42,964 nt of DNA from Propionigenium maris DSM 9537 (GCF_027925155.1 NZ_BSDY01000023.1:1-42964); one strand, 5' to 3'. Positions 32,450-39,156 are shown, counted from the stretch's first letter. Numbers and translations are program-made. Notes: generated by a model from the sequence alone, not told the origin.

Positions 32450-32620
32450 TCAGCTACAGCGGATCCCTTCCCTCGGATCTGGCCACATCTTCAGGACTGG
32501 TATTTTTTCCCTGGGCTTCTCCCGGACCCTCTCTTTTTTCACCTTCCTGATAACCTTTATAAATATCAACTGGATATCTATGAGATCTTTCAGGAAGTTG
32601 TAGAAAAATAACCCTATCAC
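32450..32620 (-). CDS. Small basic membrane-associated protein
   Basis: A protein of 56 residues starting with GTG at 32620, seven bases after GGAGG and overlapping the stop of the preceding gene by three bases. The N-terminal half is hydrophobic (IGLFFYNFLKDLIDIQLIFI), and the C-terminal half is very basic (KVIRKVKKERVREK), so it could insert into or bind the membrane. The function is unknown. Confidence 0.6.
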   Translation of the reverse strand: MIGLFFYNFLKDLIDIQLIFIKVIRKVKKERVREKPREKIPVLKMWPDPREGIRCS

Positions 32621-33153
32621 TCTTTCACCTCCTCTTCCTCCTTTATGAGGCAGTGCCCTTTATAGTAGATTCCCAATTCCTTCAGCTTCTTTACAGCTTT
32701 ATAGAATTGGTTTCTACTATAGCCCCACTCTTTACAAAGCTGGGCTATATTTACAGGACAGTAAGTTCCCCTTGCACTCTCTACAAGCCTCTTAAGAGCT
32801 ATATCGAATGTAGTATTGCTATGCGTTAGGACCTCTTTCAATAATGCTTTTATTGTTAACGTTATAGCTTTATCTGCGGATTTTTTAAATCTTTTATTCT
32901 CCTTGTAGAGTCTCCTGAGTTCTGAAGATTCTATATAGGTTATCTCTGTATCATCCAAGGCTCTTATCTTAGGAAATACAGATTCAAGCTCCTTAAAAAC
33001 AAGCTCATATCCTACTGTTGAGCGGGTAGGGTATACCCAAATCGGTTTCCCCTGTAATATCAACTCTACAGATCCGGAACCGACTATTGCCAACCCTTCT
33101 AATTTCATTGTTTCGCCTTTCTTTAGTGTGATGTTTTCGGCCGTTGTCCTCAT
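32617..33153 (-). CDS. Putative winged-helix regulator
   Basis: A protein of 178 residues from ATG 33153 (GAGGTG upstream). A GTG at 33162 is the alternative. The last 55 residues, VNIAQLCKEWGYSRNQFYKAVKKLKELGIYY, look like a helix-turn-helix with wing, so it probably binds DNA. The N-terminal half is a mixed alpha-beta domain. As the first gene of the long leftward series, and divergent from the signalling genes, it might control late transcription. That role is inferred from position only. Confidence 0.6.
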   Translation of the reverse strand: MRTTAENITLKKGETMKLEGLAIVGSGSVELILQGKPIWVYPTRSTVGYELVFKELESVFPKIRALDDTEITYIESSELRRLYKENKRFKKSADKAITLTIKALLKEVLTHSNTTFDIALKRLVESARGTYCPVNIAQLCKEWGYSRNQFYKAVKKLKELGIYYKGHCLIKEEEEVKE

Positions 33154-33208
33154 TCCTATCACCTCACTCCTAAAATACTATACAACGATAAAAAAAATAT
33201 GAATTTTT

Positions 33209-33236
33209 GAAAAAAAGTGTAATCTAGGGATTACAC
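33209..33236 (-). terminator. Hairpin with T-tract upstream of the leftward regulator
   Basis: GTGTAATC and GATTACAC form a perfect eight-base stem with a four-base loop, followed on the - strand by seven T residues. It has the form of a terminator or attenuator facing the regulator gene 32617-33153, or could be a palindromic operator between divergent units. Confidence 0.65.
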
Positions 33237-33242
33237 ATTCGC

Positions 33243-33271
33243 TTGCAGTAATGAAATAACAAGCTTATAAT
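33243..33271 (+). promoter_or_regulatory. Promoter facing the TPR-peptide genes
   Basis: TTGCAG (33243-33248), 17 bases, then TATAAT (33266-33271), directed to the right. The transcript would have a leader of about 330 bases before the TPR gene that includes large inverted repeats and two repressor operators. Confidence 0.65.
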
Positions 33272-33302
33272 GTAAACATTGTAAATATTGAGATTTTGTC
33301 AC

Positions 33303-33476
33303 AGTTGAAAATGACAACATAGTTATTACTTTACAAATTTTCAACTAAAGAGTATACTTCAAAATGAAACAACTATCTATAAATATGGATAGGTCTATCT
33401 GTATTCATAGATAATAAATCCATTAATAAAATTGATAAAAATATATTGATTTTATCTTTTTGAAATAGTATACTCT
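33303..33476 (+). other. Structured leader with large inverted repeats
   Basis: AGTTGAAAAT (33303-33312) pairs with ATTTTCAACT (33337-33346). AGAGTATACT (33349-33358) pairs with AGTATACTCT (33467-33476) and encloses smaller hairpins. Both arms of the second pair contain the palindrome AGTATACT, so they could also be two protein-binding sites 118 bases apart. No gene is visible in 33237-33608. Confidence 0.55.
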
Positions 33477-33513
33477 TCTTGTAGTTAATAAATGCTTTTT
33501 AGAGCGTATAAAT

Positions 33514-33562
33514 TAACCTTTAATAAGTTATTTATATTAGAATAATAACTTATTAATAGTTA
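33514..33562. promoter_or_regulatory. Two repressor-type operators upstream of the TPR gene
   Basis: TAACC-N7-AGTTA (33514-33530) and TAACT-N7-AGTTA (33546-33562) have the same form and spacer length as the three sites around the repressor promoters. Their centres are 32 bp apart, about three helical turns. They imply control of the TPR-peptide pair by the same repressor. Confidence 0.7.
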
Positions 33563-33608
33563 CTTGTCAATATTTCATAGTAAAATATTATGTGGGGGGT
33601 GGAGTTAT

Positions 33609-34538
33609 TTGGAAAAACACAGTACTTATATGCTCGCAAAAATTGAACTTTCTGATTCTGAGAGCATAATAGAACTAGCTAATTTTTTTAAAACTAGCTA
33701 TCATGATTTTGGTGAACAGGTATTCGAGGTTTGTATTAGCCTTTTAGAAAGAATGATCGATTTCTCGAAGAAAAAAGAAATGAAAGAAATCTTAGATTTA
33801 ATTATTGATGAGGCTATCGGCGTGTTGGAGGGAGAAGATCTACTTTTCATTTCTCATGCTTACGTTCTTGCTAACAACTATAATTTAGCTTACGAAGAAA
33901 ATGTAGATTTCTATGAAAAGGTTATTTATAGAACTGATTTTCATAAAAAAAATGACTTTTATTCAGCTTGTTTGTTTGTTAACTTATCACTAAGTTACAA
34001 CTACCTTAAAAATTATGATGAAGCTATAAAAGTATTAGAAAGAAACAACCAAGTTCGAATACAGTTGGGTGTTAATTATGAGTTAGCAGGGAAGGTAGAC
34101 AAAGCTATCTCAATTTATAAAGGCATTATAAAAAATTCAGATGACAAAGATGACTTCATCCATGCTCATTTTAACCTATTTGAACTTTATAAGAATCAAG
34201 GAGACTTTTCTAAAGCAAAAAAAATTCTAGAGGAGATAGAACCTGAGTTTCTTCTTACTGACAATAATAACTACAAGGTCACAAGAAGTTTTTTGCTACA
34301 CGACTACTATAAAAAACTAGGGAATAGAGTAAAAACTTTTAGATACTTGAAAATGGCTGCATTAGAGTATGAAGCTGAAAAAGACATAGACATTGCAAAT
34401 AAGATCGAAGCTTTAAAAGCTGGAATTTTAGGAAATAAATTTTCTTTACCTGATATTTTGGAAACATATTCAAAATATAAACAATTTGCTGACAGCGAAT
34501 TGATTAACTTACTAGAAAGAAGGGAGGTGACCGTATGA
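33609..34538 (+). CDS. TPR-repeat protein, candidate RRNPP-like peptide receptor
   Basis: A protein of 309 residues starting with TTG at 33609, four bases after GGTGGAG (the nearest in-frame ATG, 24 bases later, has no site). It is all-helical. At least four tetratricopeptide-like pairs are visible between residues about 120 and 270 (SLSYNYLKNYDEAIKVLE, YELAGKVDKAISIYKGI, FELYKNQGDFSKAKKILEEI, YYKKLGNRVKTFRYLKMA). No N-terminal DNA-binding motif is seen, so it is closer to Rap (protein-binding) than to AimR. It overlaps the secreted-peptide gene by four bases, the layout of Rap-Phr and AimR-AimP pairs. A receptor role is inferred from fold and layout. Confidence 0.75.
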   Translation: MEKHSTYMLAKIELSDSESIIELANFFKTSYHDFGEQVFEVCISLLERMIDFSKKKEMKEILDLIIDEAIGVLEGEDLLFISHAYVLANNYNLAYEENVDFYEKVIYRTDFHKKNDFYSACLFVNLSLSYNYLKNYDEAIKVLERNNQVRIQLGVNYELAGKVDKAISIYKGIIKNSDDKDDFIHAHFNLFELYKNQGDFSKAKKILEEIEPEFLLTDNNNYKVTRSFLLHDYYKKLGNRVKTFRYLKMAALEYEAEKDIDIANKIEALKAGILGNKFSLPDILETYSKYKQFADSELINLLERREVTV

Positions 34539-34681
34539 AAAAAACACTGATTTTTTTATCTCTATTGCTTGTTCTTGCAACTTCTGCATTCAGTAAAGAA
34601 AAAGCTTCTAGTAGATCTCATAACGAAGGATCTGCTGGCATAATAACCATTATTGGAGAGGATTTTAAAACTCTTAACTAA
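34535..34681 (+). CDS. Secreted signal-peptide precursor (48 residues)
   Basis: ATG at 34535 overlaps the TPR stop (ATGA) and is seven bases after GGAGG. The N-terminus MKKTLIFLSLLLVLATSAFS is a clear signal peptide with an A-F-S cleavage site after residue 20. The remaining 28 residues contain a polar stretch (KEKASSRSHNEGSAG) and a hydrophobic core (GIITIIGEDF). Phr and AimP precursors have the same size, exported N-terminus and C-terminal mature peptide. The mature form here is unknown. A terminator follows directly. Confidence 0.8.
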   Translation: MKKTLIFLSLLLVLATSAFSKEKASSRSHNEGSAGIITIIGEDFKTLN

Positions 34682-34684
34682 GTA

Positions 34685-34722
34685 AAAAGGCAAGCCTAAA
34701 AAATAGGCTTGCCTTTTTTATA
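34685..34722. terminator. Strong bidirectional terminator
   Basis: AAAAGGCAAGCCTA and TAGGCTTGCCTTTT form a 14-base stem with an AAAAA loop and T- and A-tracts on both sides. It separates the signalling pair from the convergent repressor gene. Confidence 0.93.
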
Positions 34723-34767
34723 ACTAATCTATAATTTAAAATCACTTAATAATTTTCAAAAAAGTTT

Positions 34768-35148
34768 TTACTTTTCTTTCTTTTTACCAAAATTTTCTAA
34801 TGCAATCATTGTAAAGGCTTCTTTAAATCTTTCTAAATCTTTTAATTCATCTACTTGTTCTTGTAATTTTTTATTTTCTTCCATTAAATCAAAAATTTTT
34901 CTTTTCCAATCTGGGGAAATTTTTCTATATTCTTCATAACTATAAATATCTGATAAATCTTGATCTGTAACATTGTATTTTTCAGTAAAATAACTCAAAA
35001 AATCTTCTGGTGGATTGGTTTTATTTTTTACAATTTTATTGATAAAAGGCTGACTTTTTCCACATTCTTCTGCAATTTGTTTTTGAGTTTTACCGTTTCT
35101 TTCTAAATATTCTATAATTATTTCACCCGTCGTTCTAATTTTATCCAT
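34768..35148 (-). CDS. XRE-family repressor (CI-like)
   Basis: A protein of 126 residues. The N-terminal helix-turn-helix (GKTQKQIAEECGKSQPFINKIVKNKTNP, residues about 19-46) is typical of Cro/CI proteins. The rest (about 85-126) is a charged coiled coil that could dimerise. No LexA-type protease domain is present, so induction by self-cleavage is unlikely. It is transcribed from a consensus promoter at 35206-35234 and lies opposite an early promoter, with matching operators at both. It is the best candidate for the lysogeny repressor. The start is ATG with GGAGGA upstream. Confidence 0.85.
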   Translation of the reverse strand: MDKIRTTGEIIIEYLERNGKTQKQIAEECGKSQPFINKIVKNKTNPPEDFLSYFTEKYNVTDQDLSDIYSYEEYRKISPDWKRKIFDLMEENKKLQEQVDELKDLERFKEAFTMIALENFGKKKEK

Positions 35149-35174
35149 TCAACTTCCTCCTAATTCGCAACAAT

Positions 35175-35191
35175 TAACTAAACTAAAGTTA
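35175..35191. promoter_or_regulatory. Operator O1
   Basis: TAACT-AAACTAA-AGTTA, an inverted repeat with five-base arms and a seven-base spacer, lies just downstream of the predicted start of repressor transcription, suited to autorepression. Confidence 0.7.
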
Positions 35192-35205
35192 TATTTTATA
35201 TTCAA

Positions 35206-35234
35206 ATTATACTTTTAACCTCCAATTGTGTCAA
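35206..35234 (-). promoter_or_regulatory. Repressor promoter
   Basis: On the - strand, TTGACA (35234-35229), exactly 17 bases, then TATAAT (35211-35206): a perfect consensus promoter for the repressor gene. Confidence 0.9.
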
Positions 35235-35247
35235 CCTTATCTAAAAA

Positions 35248-35264
35248 TAACTAAAAATAAGTTA
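35248..35264. promoter_or_regulatory. Operator O2
   Basis: TAACT-AAAAATA-AGTTA, the same form as O1, lies between the two divergent promoters. Its centre is 33 bp from O3, about three helical turns, which allows cooperative binding on one face. Confidence 0.72.
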
Positions 35265-35272
35265 TTTTAAAT

Positions 35273-35301
35273 TTGACAATTAACCAAAAAAAGGTTATTA
35301 T
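35273..35301 (+). promoter_or_regulatory. Early (lytic) promoter
   Basis: TTGACA (35273-35278), 17 bases, then TATTAT (35296-35301), facing right into the early genes. Operator O3 fills the spacer and touches the -10 element, so repressor binding would block it. Confidence 0.88.
35281..35297. promoter_or_regulatory. Operator O3
   Basis: TAACC-AAAAAAA-GGTTA has the same arm and spacer lengths as O1 and O2 and lies within the early promoter. Confidence 0.72.
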
Positions 35302-35320
35302 TAAATTGAAATAGGTTAAT

Positions 35321-35506
35321 GTGAGTAAGAGAATTGAATATTTAAATTCAATTTTTAACTCAAAAACAAATAATTTTTTTAAAAATTATTTAAAAATTAG
35401 CAAATTTAAGTTAAAAAAACAAAAAAAAGCCGACCAGTGGCCGACCAGAATTCGCACTTCAAGTCTACCACTTGCTTGGCTAATAGTCAAGGAGGTAACA
35501 AAATGA
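35321..35506 (+). CDS. Possible early leader protein
   Basis: A GTG-started frame of 61 residues begins about 13 bases after the expected transcription start. The first 37 residues are a lysine and asparagine rich helix (MSKRIEYLNSIFNSKTNNFF). The remainder contains a nine-base direct repeat (GCCGACCAG twice, near 35429-35448) and reads like non-coding sequence. The ribosome binding site is weak. It may be a small regulator (Cro position) or only a leader. Confidence 0.3.
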   Translation: MSKRIEYLNSIFNSKTNNFFKNYLKISKFKLKKQKKADQWPTRIRTSSLPLAWLIVKEVTK

Positions 35507-35637
35507 AACAAAGAAAATTGAATAATGGAACATGGGAAGTTTCTCTAAAGTGCTTAGGAGGGTCTATTACTGTCACAGGTGCCACTCTTGAAGAAGCTCA
35601 AGCTAAAATGCTTAAGTTAACAGGAGGTGCATACTAA
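35503..35637 (+). CDS. Small early protein
   Basis: A protein of 44 residues from ATG 35503, which has AAGGAGGT upstream. A longer frame from 35437 lacks a site and reads through non-coding DNA. The sequence KLNNGTWEVSLKCLGGSITVTGATLEEAQAKML looks like a three-stranded sheet plus helix, similar in outline to AP2- or integrase arm-type DNA-binding modules. No firm family is recognised. It is coupled to the next gene (TAATG). Confidence 0.65.
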   Translation: MKQRKLNNGTWEVSLKCLGGSITVTGATLEEAQAKMLKLTGGAY

Positions 35638-35921
35638 TGAAGAGAGATTCAATGGTTCAATTCGATGGTTACTTAAGGAAACAAGGAATCTCCTACAAGG
35701 ATCATGGAGAAGCAATGGTTGCTCTATCTGATATTGATAAGATGGAATTCGTTAGCCATTACAACTTTAACCTACCAATTGAGGACCTCATAGCGAGCAG
35801 GGAGAGATCCTTAGAGTGGGTTAAGAAGGTTGGTGGTCCTGAAGAAATTGCTAAGATTGAAGGGGAGATCCACTACCTAGCAAGCCTTAAGCTTAAGCAA
35901 CTTACCCTGGGGGTGGCTTAA
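35637..35921 (+). CDS. Hypothetical early protein
   Basis: A protein of 94 residues starting in the TAATG overlap with the previous stop. It is mainly helical, with YLRKQGISYKDHGEAMVALSD at the start and a C-terminal IEGEIHYLASLKLKQLTLG. No known signature is present. It lies just upstream of the recombination gene. Confidence 0.65.
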   Translation: MKRDSMVQFDGYLRKQGISYKDHGEAMVALSDIDKMEFVSHYNFNLPIEDLIASRERSLEWVKKVGGPEEIAKIEGEIHYLASLKLKQLTLGVA

Positions 35922-35922
35922 T

Positions 35923-36081
35923 ATGAGAAGTACAACAGACTTTGGAAATTGGAATAATCTTTGGGAGGAAGTTGAAAATGGTAAGTTGGATCAAGAGGAT
36001 ATTCAAAGTGAAAATCAAGTACACGAATCTATAGAAGAGGTGCAGTCCGATGCGGCTGCTTTCCTTCTAGGGAGGTGTTAA
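35923..36081 (+). CDS. Small acidic early protein
   Basis: A protein of 52 residues starting at ATG 35923, one base after the previous stop. It is strongly acidic (LWEEVENGKLDQEDIQSENQ) and ends in AAAFLLGRC. The ribosome binding site of the Rad52 gene overlaps its end. Small acidic proteins of early phage regions may mimic DNA or bind host enzymes, but nothing specific is visible. Confidence 0.6.
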   Translation: MRSTTDFGNWNNLWEEVENGKLDQEDIQSENQVHESIEEVQSDAAAFLLGRC

Positions 36082-36084
36082 CCA

Positions 36085-36882
36085 ATGATGACACAAAATA
36101 AATTGCAAGCAGTTTTCGATAAGGAGGAGCTTGAATTCAAGGTTCAGGCTTCTGGTGAATCAAACGGCAAATATTGGGTTCAGGTTGCTACTTACGTGCA
36201 AGCTAGAGCAATACAGGAAAGGCTTGATAACTGCTTCGGGTTCGATGGATGGTCAGTAGCTTATAGAGAGACTCCATCGGGTGTTCTATGCAGACTCAAG
36301 GCCATATATGATGGTCGTGAGATCATCAAGGAGGACGGTGCTGAACTTACAGGTAAGATTGGGGAGCCAAATGCACTTAAGGGCGGATGTTCTGGAGCAC
36401 TTAAAAGAGTGGCTTCCTCTGGATTTGGGATCGGGAGATACCTCTATAAACTTCCTAAAATGTATGCTGAAGAGGTTCAGAAGGATAAGCCAAAAGACAC
36501 TATAGGATGGCACAAATCGAAAATGAAAGGTGGTCAATGGATGTGGTGGAAGGAGCCTACATTACCATATTGGGCTTACACTAATGAGTGTGACAAGCAA
36601 GCTACCACTACAACAACTACTGAAGCTCAAAAGAAATCACAACCGCCAACAACCACTCATGATACTTCTGAGATGACTCTTGATAAAGCCTCGCATTTAA
36701 AGTGGCCAATTGGAAAATTGAAAGGTACGGCCCTTGGAATTGTTTATAAAAATAGTCCTGATCAAATCAAGTATTTCTATGGTTACGCCCATGAAGGAAA
36801 GTTTGAAGATATCAAAGCAGCAATAAAGATCCTTGATGAAGCTACACCTGAAAACAAAAGATGGAAAGCTAGGGTGAGCTAA
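36085..36882 (+). CDS. Rad52-family single-strand annealing protein
   Basis: A protein of 265 residues. Residues about 35-130 match the Rad52/Rad22 core: VQARAIQERLDNCFGFDGWSV, then CRLKAIYDGREIIKEDGAE and PNALKGGCSGALKRVASSGFGIGRYLY with the conserved G-rich end. The C-terminal part has a threonine-rich linker (about 170-190) and a small domain with LKWPIGKLKG. Such proteins form rings that anneal complementary strands during phage replication and recombination. No partner exonuclease gene is adjacent. Confidence 0.88.
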   Translation: MMTQNKLQAVFDKEELEFKVQASGESNGKYWVQVATYVQARAIQERLDNCFGFDGWSVAYRETPSGVLCRLKAIYDGREIIKEDGAELTGKIGEPNALKGGCSGALKRVASSGFGIGRYLYKLPKMYAEEVQKDKPKDTIGWHKSKMKGGQWMWWKEPTLPYWAYTNECDKQATTTTTTEAQKKSQPPTTTHDTSEMTLDKASHLKWPIGKLKGTALGIVYKNSPDQIKYFYGYAHEGKFEDIKAAIKILDEATPENKRWKARVS

Positions 36883-37100
36883 TGCCTTATACATGGAAGC
36901 GAACAGGATGGAAAAGCATGGATGACTCTATCCCTTTAGATAAAATTGCTAAAGAAAGGATCCGGGCCCACTTTGGAAGCTCCTCTAGGGTAGTTCATCT
37001 TGGCTGGAAAAACGGTAAATGTTGCCACTATATTAAGGCTGGTGGGTATGTTCATGTATCCACTAGCCACATAGAGTATACGCTTAAGGAGGAAAGATGA
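36882..37100 (+). CDS. Hypothetical early protein
   Basis: A protein of 72 residues coupled to the Rad52 gene by a TAATG overlap. It has a helical start (PYTWKRTGWKSMDDSIPLDK) and a beta-rich C-terminal half with cysteines (NGKCCHYIKAGGYVHVS). The function is unknown, and the tight coupling suggests joint action or dosage with Rad52. Confidence 0.65.
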   Translation: MPYTWKRTGWKSMDDSIPLDKIAKERIRAHFGSSSRVVHLGWKNGKCCHYIKAGGYVHVSTSHIEYTLKEER

Positions 37101-37294
37101 CAAAGATGTTAAACCAAGTAGGTTTTTATGATGTTTTCATGTTGTATAACGGGATAGAAATTTATGTTGGAACTTGGCAGGGAGTTACTCCGAATAAAGC
37201 CTGTCTTTTGGCTAAGGCAGACCTCCATGATATTAAGGATGAACATTCATATGATATTAATAAGGCAGCATTTAAAGCTAGAAAATTATTTTAA
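37097..37294 (+). CDS. Hypothetical early protein
   Basis: A protein of 65 residues overlapping the previous gene by four bases (ATGA). Predicted strands (VGFYDVFMLYNGIEIYVGTW) and a helix (PNKACLLAKADLHDI) form a small alpha-beta unit. No family is recognised. It ends before the origin region of the second rep gene. Confidence 0.6.
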   Translation: MTKMLNQVGFYDVFMLYNGIEIYVGTWQGVTPNKACLLAKADLHDIKDEHSYDINKAAFKARKLF

Positions 37295-37380
37295 GAGCCG
37301 AAACTCCTCCTCCTGGGGGAGTCCTAGGAGAGTTTACCACCTCCTAGCTGATGATGGCAGGTAAAGACTTAAAACAGGGG

Positions 37381-37488
37381 TGTATAAACGTCACCTTTAC
37401 CCTGTATAAACGTCACCTTTGGGGTGTATAAACGTCACCTAAAGGTGTATAAACGTCACCTTTACCTGTATAAACGTCACCTTTCATT
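37381..37488. repeat. Iteron array and probable origin of Rep2
   Basis: TGTATAAACGTCACCT occurs five times, at 37381, 37403, 37425, 37446 and 37467 (spacing 22, 22, 21, 21). It differs completely from the AAAGTTG iterons at 629-831. Downstream (37545-37590) are a direct repeat TACTACTCTT and an inverted TTTACTA/TAGTAAA. The gap 37295-37602 also has a CTAGGAG/CTCCTAG hairpin near 37324-37347. Confidence 0.92.
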
Positions 37489-37602
37489 TTTTAAATCGAT
37501 CTGTAGGCTTTGAATTTGTTGGAGTACAGAGAAGCACAAAAACGCTATACTACTCTTTACTACTCTTTACTAAAAACCTACTAGTAAAAAGGGGAGATTA
37601 TT

Positions 37603-38754
37603 TTGAATAAAAATGTAGAGATTTCAAGAGATATCACTAACGGAGTTTTTGGAAACACTAACTCAAAGTTTTTAAAAAGGGATAAGTGGTCCCCAAATGA
37701 AATCAAGTTATTTTTAAATTTGATTTTTAGATTACAGGAGAATAAATCTCTTAATGTAGAATTAACTCCAGGGGATCTTTATCCTAATTTAAGTAACAGT
37801 AATCGCTTTGATTATTTAAACAAGATCTTAAATGGTATTAAATCTAAAAGTTTTTTCATGAAGATAGATGATGATAAGTACAGAAACTACTCTCTATTTT
37901 CATACCTTGAGTACAACAATGCCAGGGAAGATATTATTGTACAGTTCAACAAAGACCTTCAGGAACAGCTTTTCAATATGAGATCCTTTTCAAAAATTGA
38001 CCTGGACGAGTTAATGAAGCTGGATTCCTATTTCGCTATAAGAGCCAGGCTCCTATTGAGTGCTTTTAACCACCGGAAAGACTTTATCCTGGATATAGAA
38101 AGGTTTAAAATTCTCTTCCAGATTCCGGAGACATATAAAAATTCTCACATAGAGAAAAAGGTCTTCGAGTTCATAAAAAAAGAGTGCCCAGAGGTGAAGG
38201 AAATCAACTTTAAGAAATCAGGAAGAAAGGCTACTCATGTGATCTTCAAGTATGATTTCAAGCTCTTAAAAGCCAAGGCTGCTAAATCAGAAGATGCATA
38301 CCGGCTACCTGATGGAATACTGATAGCAATTGAAAAAGCTAAGAGAAACAGGTTTATCCTAGAGGCTTGGAACCCCAAAGTGGATGCATGGATTATTAAA
38401 AAGGTGGACTCTGAGGGAGAAGAAGTTGTTAAGAAGATCTTGAGAATCGCCTACAAAGGGCTGCTAACTCCTATTAAAAGCAACTTGGTTGCTTATCTAA
38501 ATAAGATTCTTGAAAATCTTGAGGCAGAGGAGGAGAAAAAGCCGGCCCCCCCTAAACCTCCGCAGGTGGCTGAAAAGCCTGTTGAGGGTCCACCTGAAGA
38601 AAAGGTAGAAGTAGTAGAGACCCCTGAACTGCTTAAAAAGGCCGAGGAGCTCTATCTTAAAGATACTAATACAAAGGCATTTAATCCGGTTCACAGGAAG
38701 ATATTTAATTCTATGAAAGTTCAATATCTGCTAAAGGCAAGCTTAGAAAAATAG
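37603..38754 (+). CDS. Replication initiator 2, Rep_3 family
   Basis: A protein of 383 residues starting with TTG at 37603, six bases after GGGGAG. Residues about 20-225 follow the paired winged-helix pattern of Rep_3 initiators: WSPNEIKLFLNLIFRLQEN, the FARRARLLL-like YFAIRARLLLSAFNHRKDFILDIERFKILF, and ATHVIFKYDFKL. After a proline-rich linker the C-terminus (about 335-383) shares the TNTK-F--H-KIF pattern with initiator 1, and the AWN and YKGL motifs before the linker are also shared. It should bind the five iterons just upstream. Being under the early promoter it may drive lytic replication. Confidence 0.87.
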   Translation: MNKNVEISRDITNGVFGNTNSKFLKRDKWSPNEIKLFLNLIFRLQENKSLNVELTPGDLYPNLSNSNRFDYLNKILNGIKSKSFFMKIDDDKYRNYSLFSYLEYNNAREDIIVQFNKDLQEQLFNMRSFSKIDLDELMKLDSYFAIRARLLLSAFNHRKDFILDIERFKILFQIPETYKNSHIEKKVFEFIKKECPEVKEINFKKSGRKATHVIFKYDFKLLKAKAAKSEDAYRLPDGILIAIEKAKRNRFILEAWNPKVDAWIIKKVDSEGEEVVKKILRIAYKGLLTPIKSNLVAYLNKILENLEAEEEKKPAPPKPPQVAEKPVEGPPEEKVEVVETPELLKKAEELYLKDTNTKAFNPVHRKIFNSMKVQYLLKASLEK

Positions 38755-38760
38755 GAGGAT

Positions 38761-38790
38761 ATAAAAAGGAGACCTTTAAAAGATCTCCTT
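38761..38790 (-). terminator. Terminator of the 34-residue gene
   Basis: AAGGAGA and TCTCCTT form a stem, extended by CTTT/AAAG, followed on the - strand by TTTTTAT. It overlaps the stop of the small gene 38789-38893 and could also act weakly on the + strand after the rep2 gene. Confidence 0.75.
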
Positions 38791-38893
38791 ATCCGCCACC
38801 GGGGTCATGGGAATTAAATCCACCATTCTCTCCATGAGAGAAGTCTGAACCGCCAGCGTCATGGTCAAAACCTACACTACCTGTATCGTGCAT
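38789..38893 (-). CDS. 34-residue Gly/His/Asp-rich peptide
   Basis: ATG at 38893 follows AAGGTGGTGA and encodes 34 residues with a repeating pattern (GFDHDAGG, DFSHGENG, GFNSHDPGG). It is transcribed against the early genes, has a dedicated terminator, and a possible promoter lies upstream (TACAAT near 38920). H, D and G repeats could bind metal ions. It has no signal peptide. It is too small for family assignment, and translation is supported by site and terminator. Confidence 0.55.
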   Translation of the reverse strand: MHDTGSVGFDHDAGGSDFSHGENGGFNSHDPGGG

Positions 38894-38969
38894 AAAAATC
38901 ACCACCTTATAAAGTTTATTGTATTAGTAATATACCGTTTTTTTTAATAGGAGTAAAGGAGAGATCATT

Positions 38970-39146
38970 ATGAAACCAGCAAACATAGGAGACAAAGTTT
39001 ATTTTGTTAATAGTTTTGAAAGCGACATGGTTTTAGACGGTGAAGTAAAAGACATTCTGGAAGCCCAGGTAGGGAACACTTGTATTATCTCATGCAATGG
39101 AGGGGATTACAAAGTCCCTGAAAGCTATATATTAAGAAAAATGTAA
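38970..39146 (+). CDS. Small hypothetical protein
   Basis: A protein of 58 residues starting MKPANIGDKVYFVNSFESDM, beta-rich, with a short SH3-like pattern (GDKVYFVN, LDGEVKDILE, YKVPESYILRKM). This is common in small phage proteins upstream of integrase genes. The ribosome binding site is AAAGGAGAG. No function is known. It lies ten bases before the recombinase gene. Confidence 0.65.
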   Translation: MKPANIGDKVYFVNSFESDMVLDGEVKDILEAQVGNTCIISCNGGDYKVPESYILRKM

Positions 39147-39156
39147 GGAGCTTGTA

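Noticed and set aside
35437..35502. N-terminal extension of the small gene at 35503
   Set aside because: The extension has no ribosome binding site and covers a short direct repeat. AAGGAGGT clearly points to the ATG at 35503.
37381..37488. Iterons as a CRISPR array
   Set aside because: The repeats are 16-18 bases with 4-6 base spacers that are themselves similar, and a Rep_3 gene follows. No cas gene is present.
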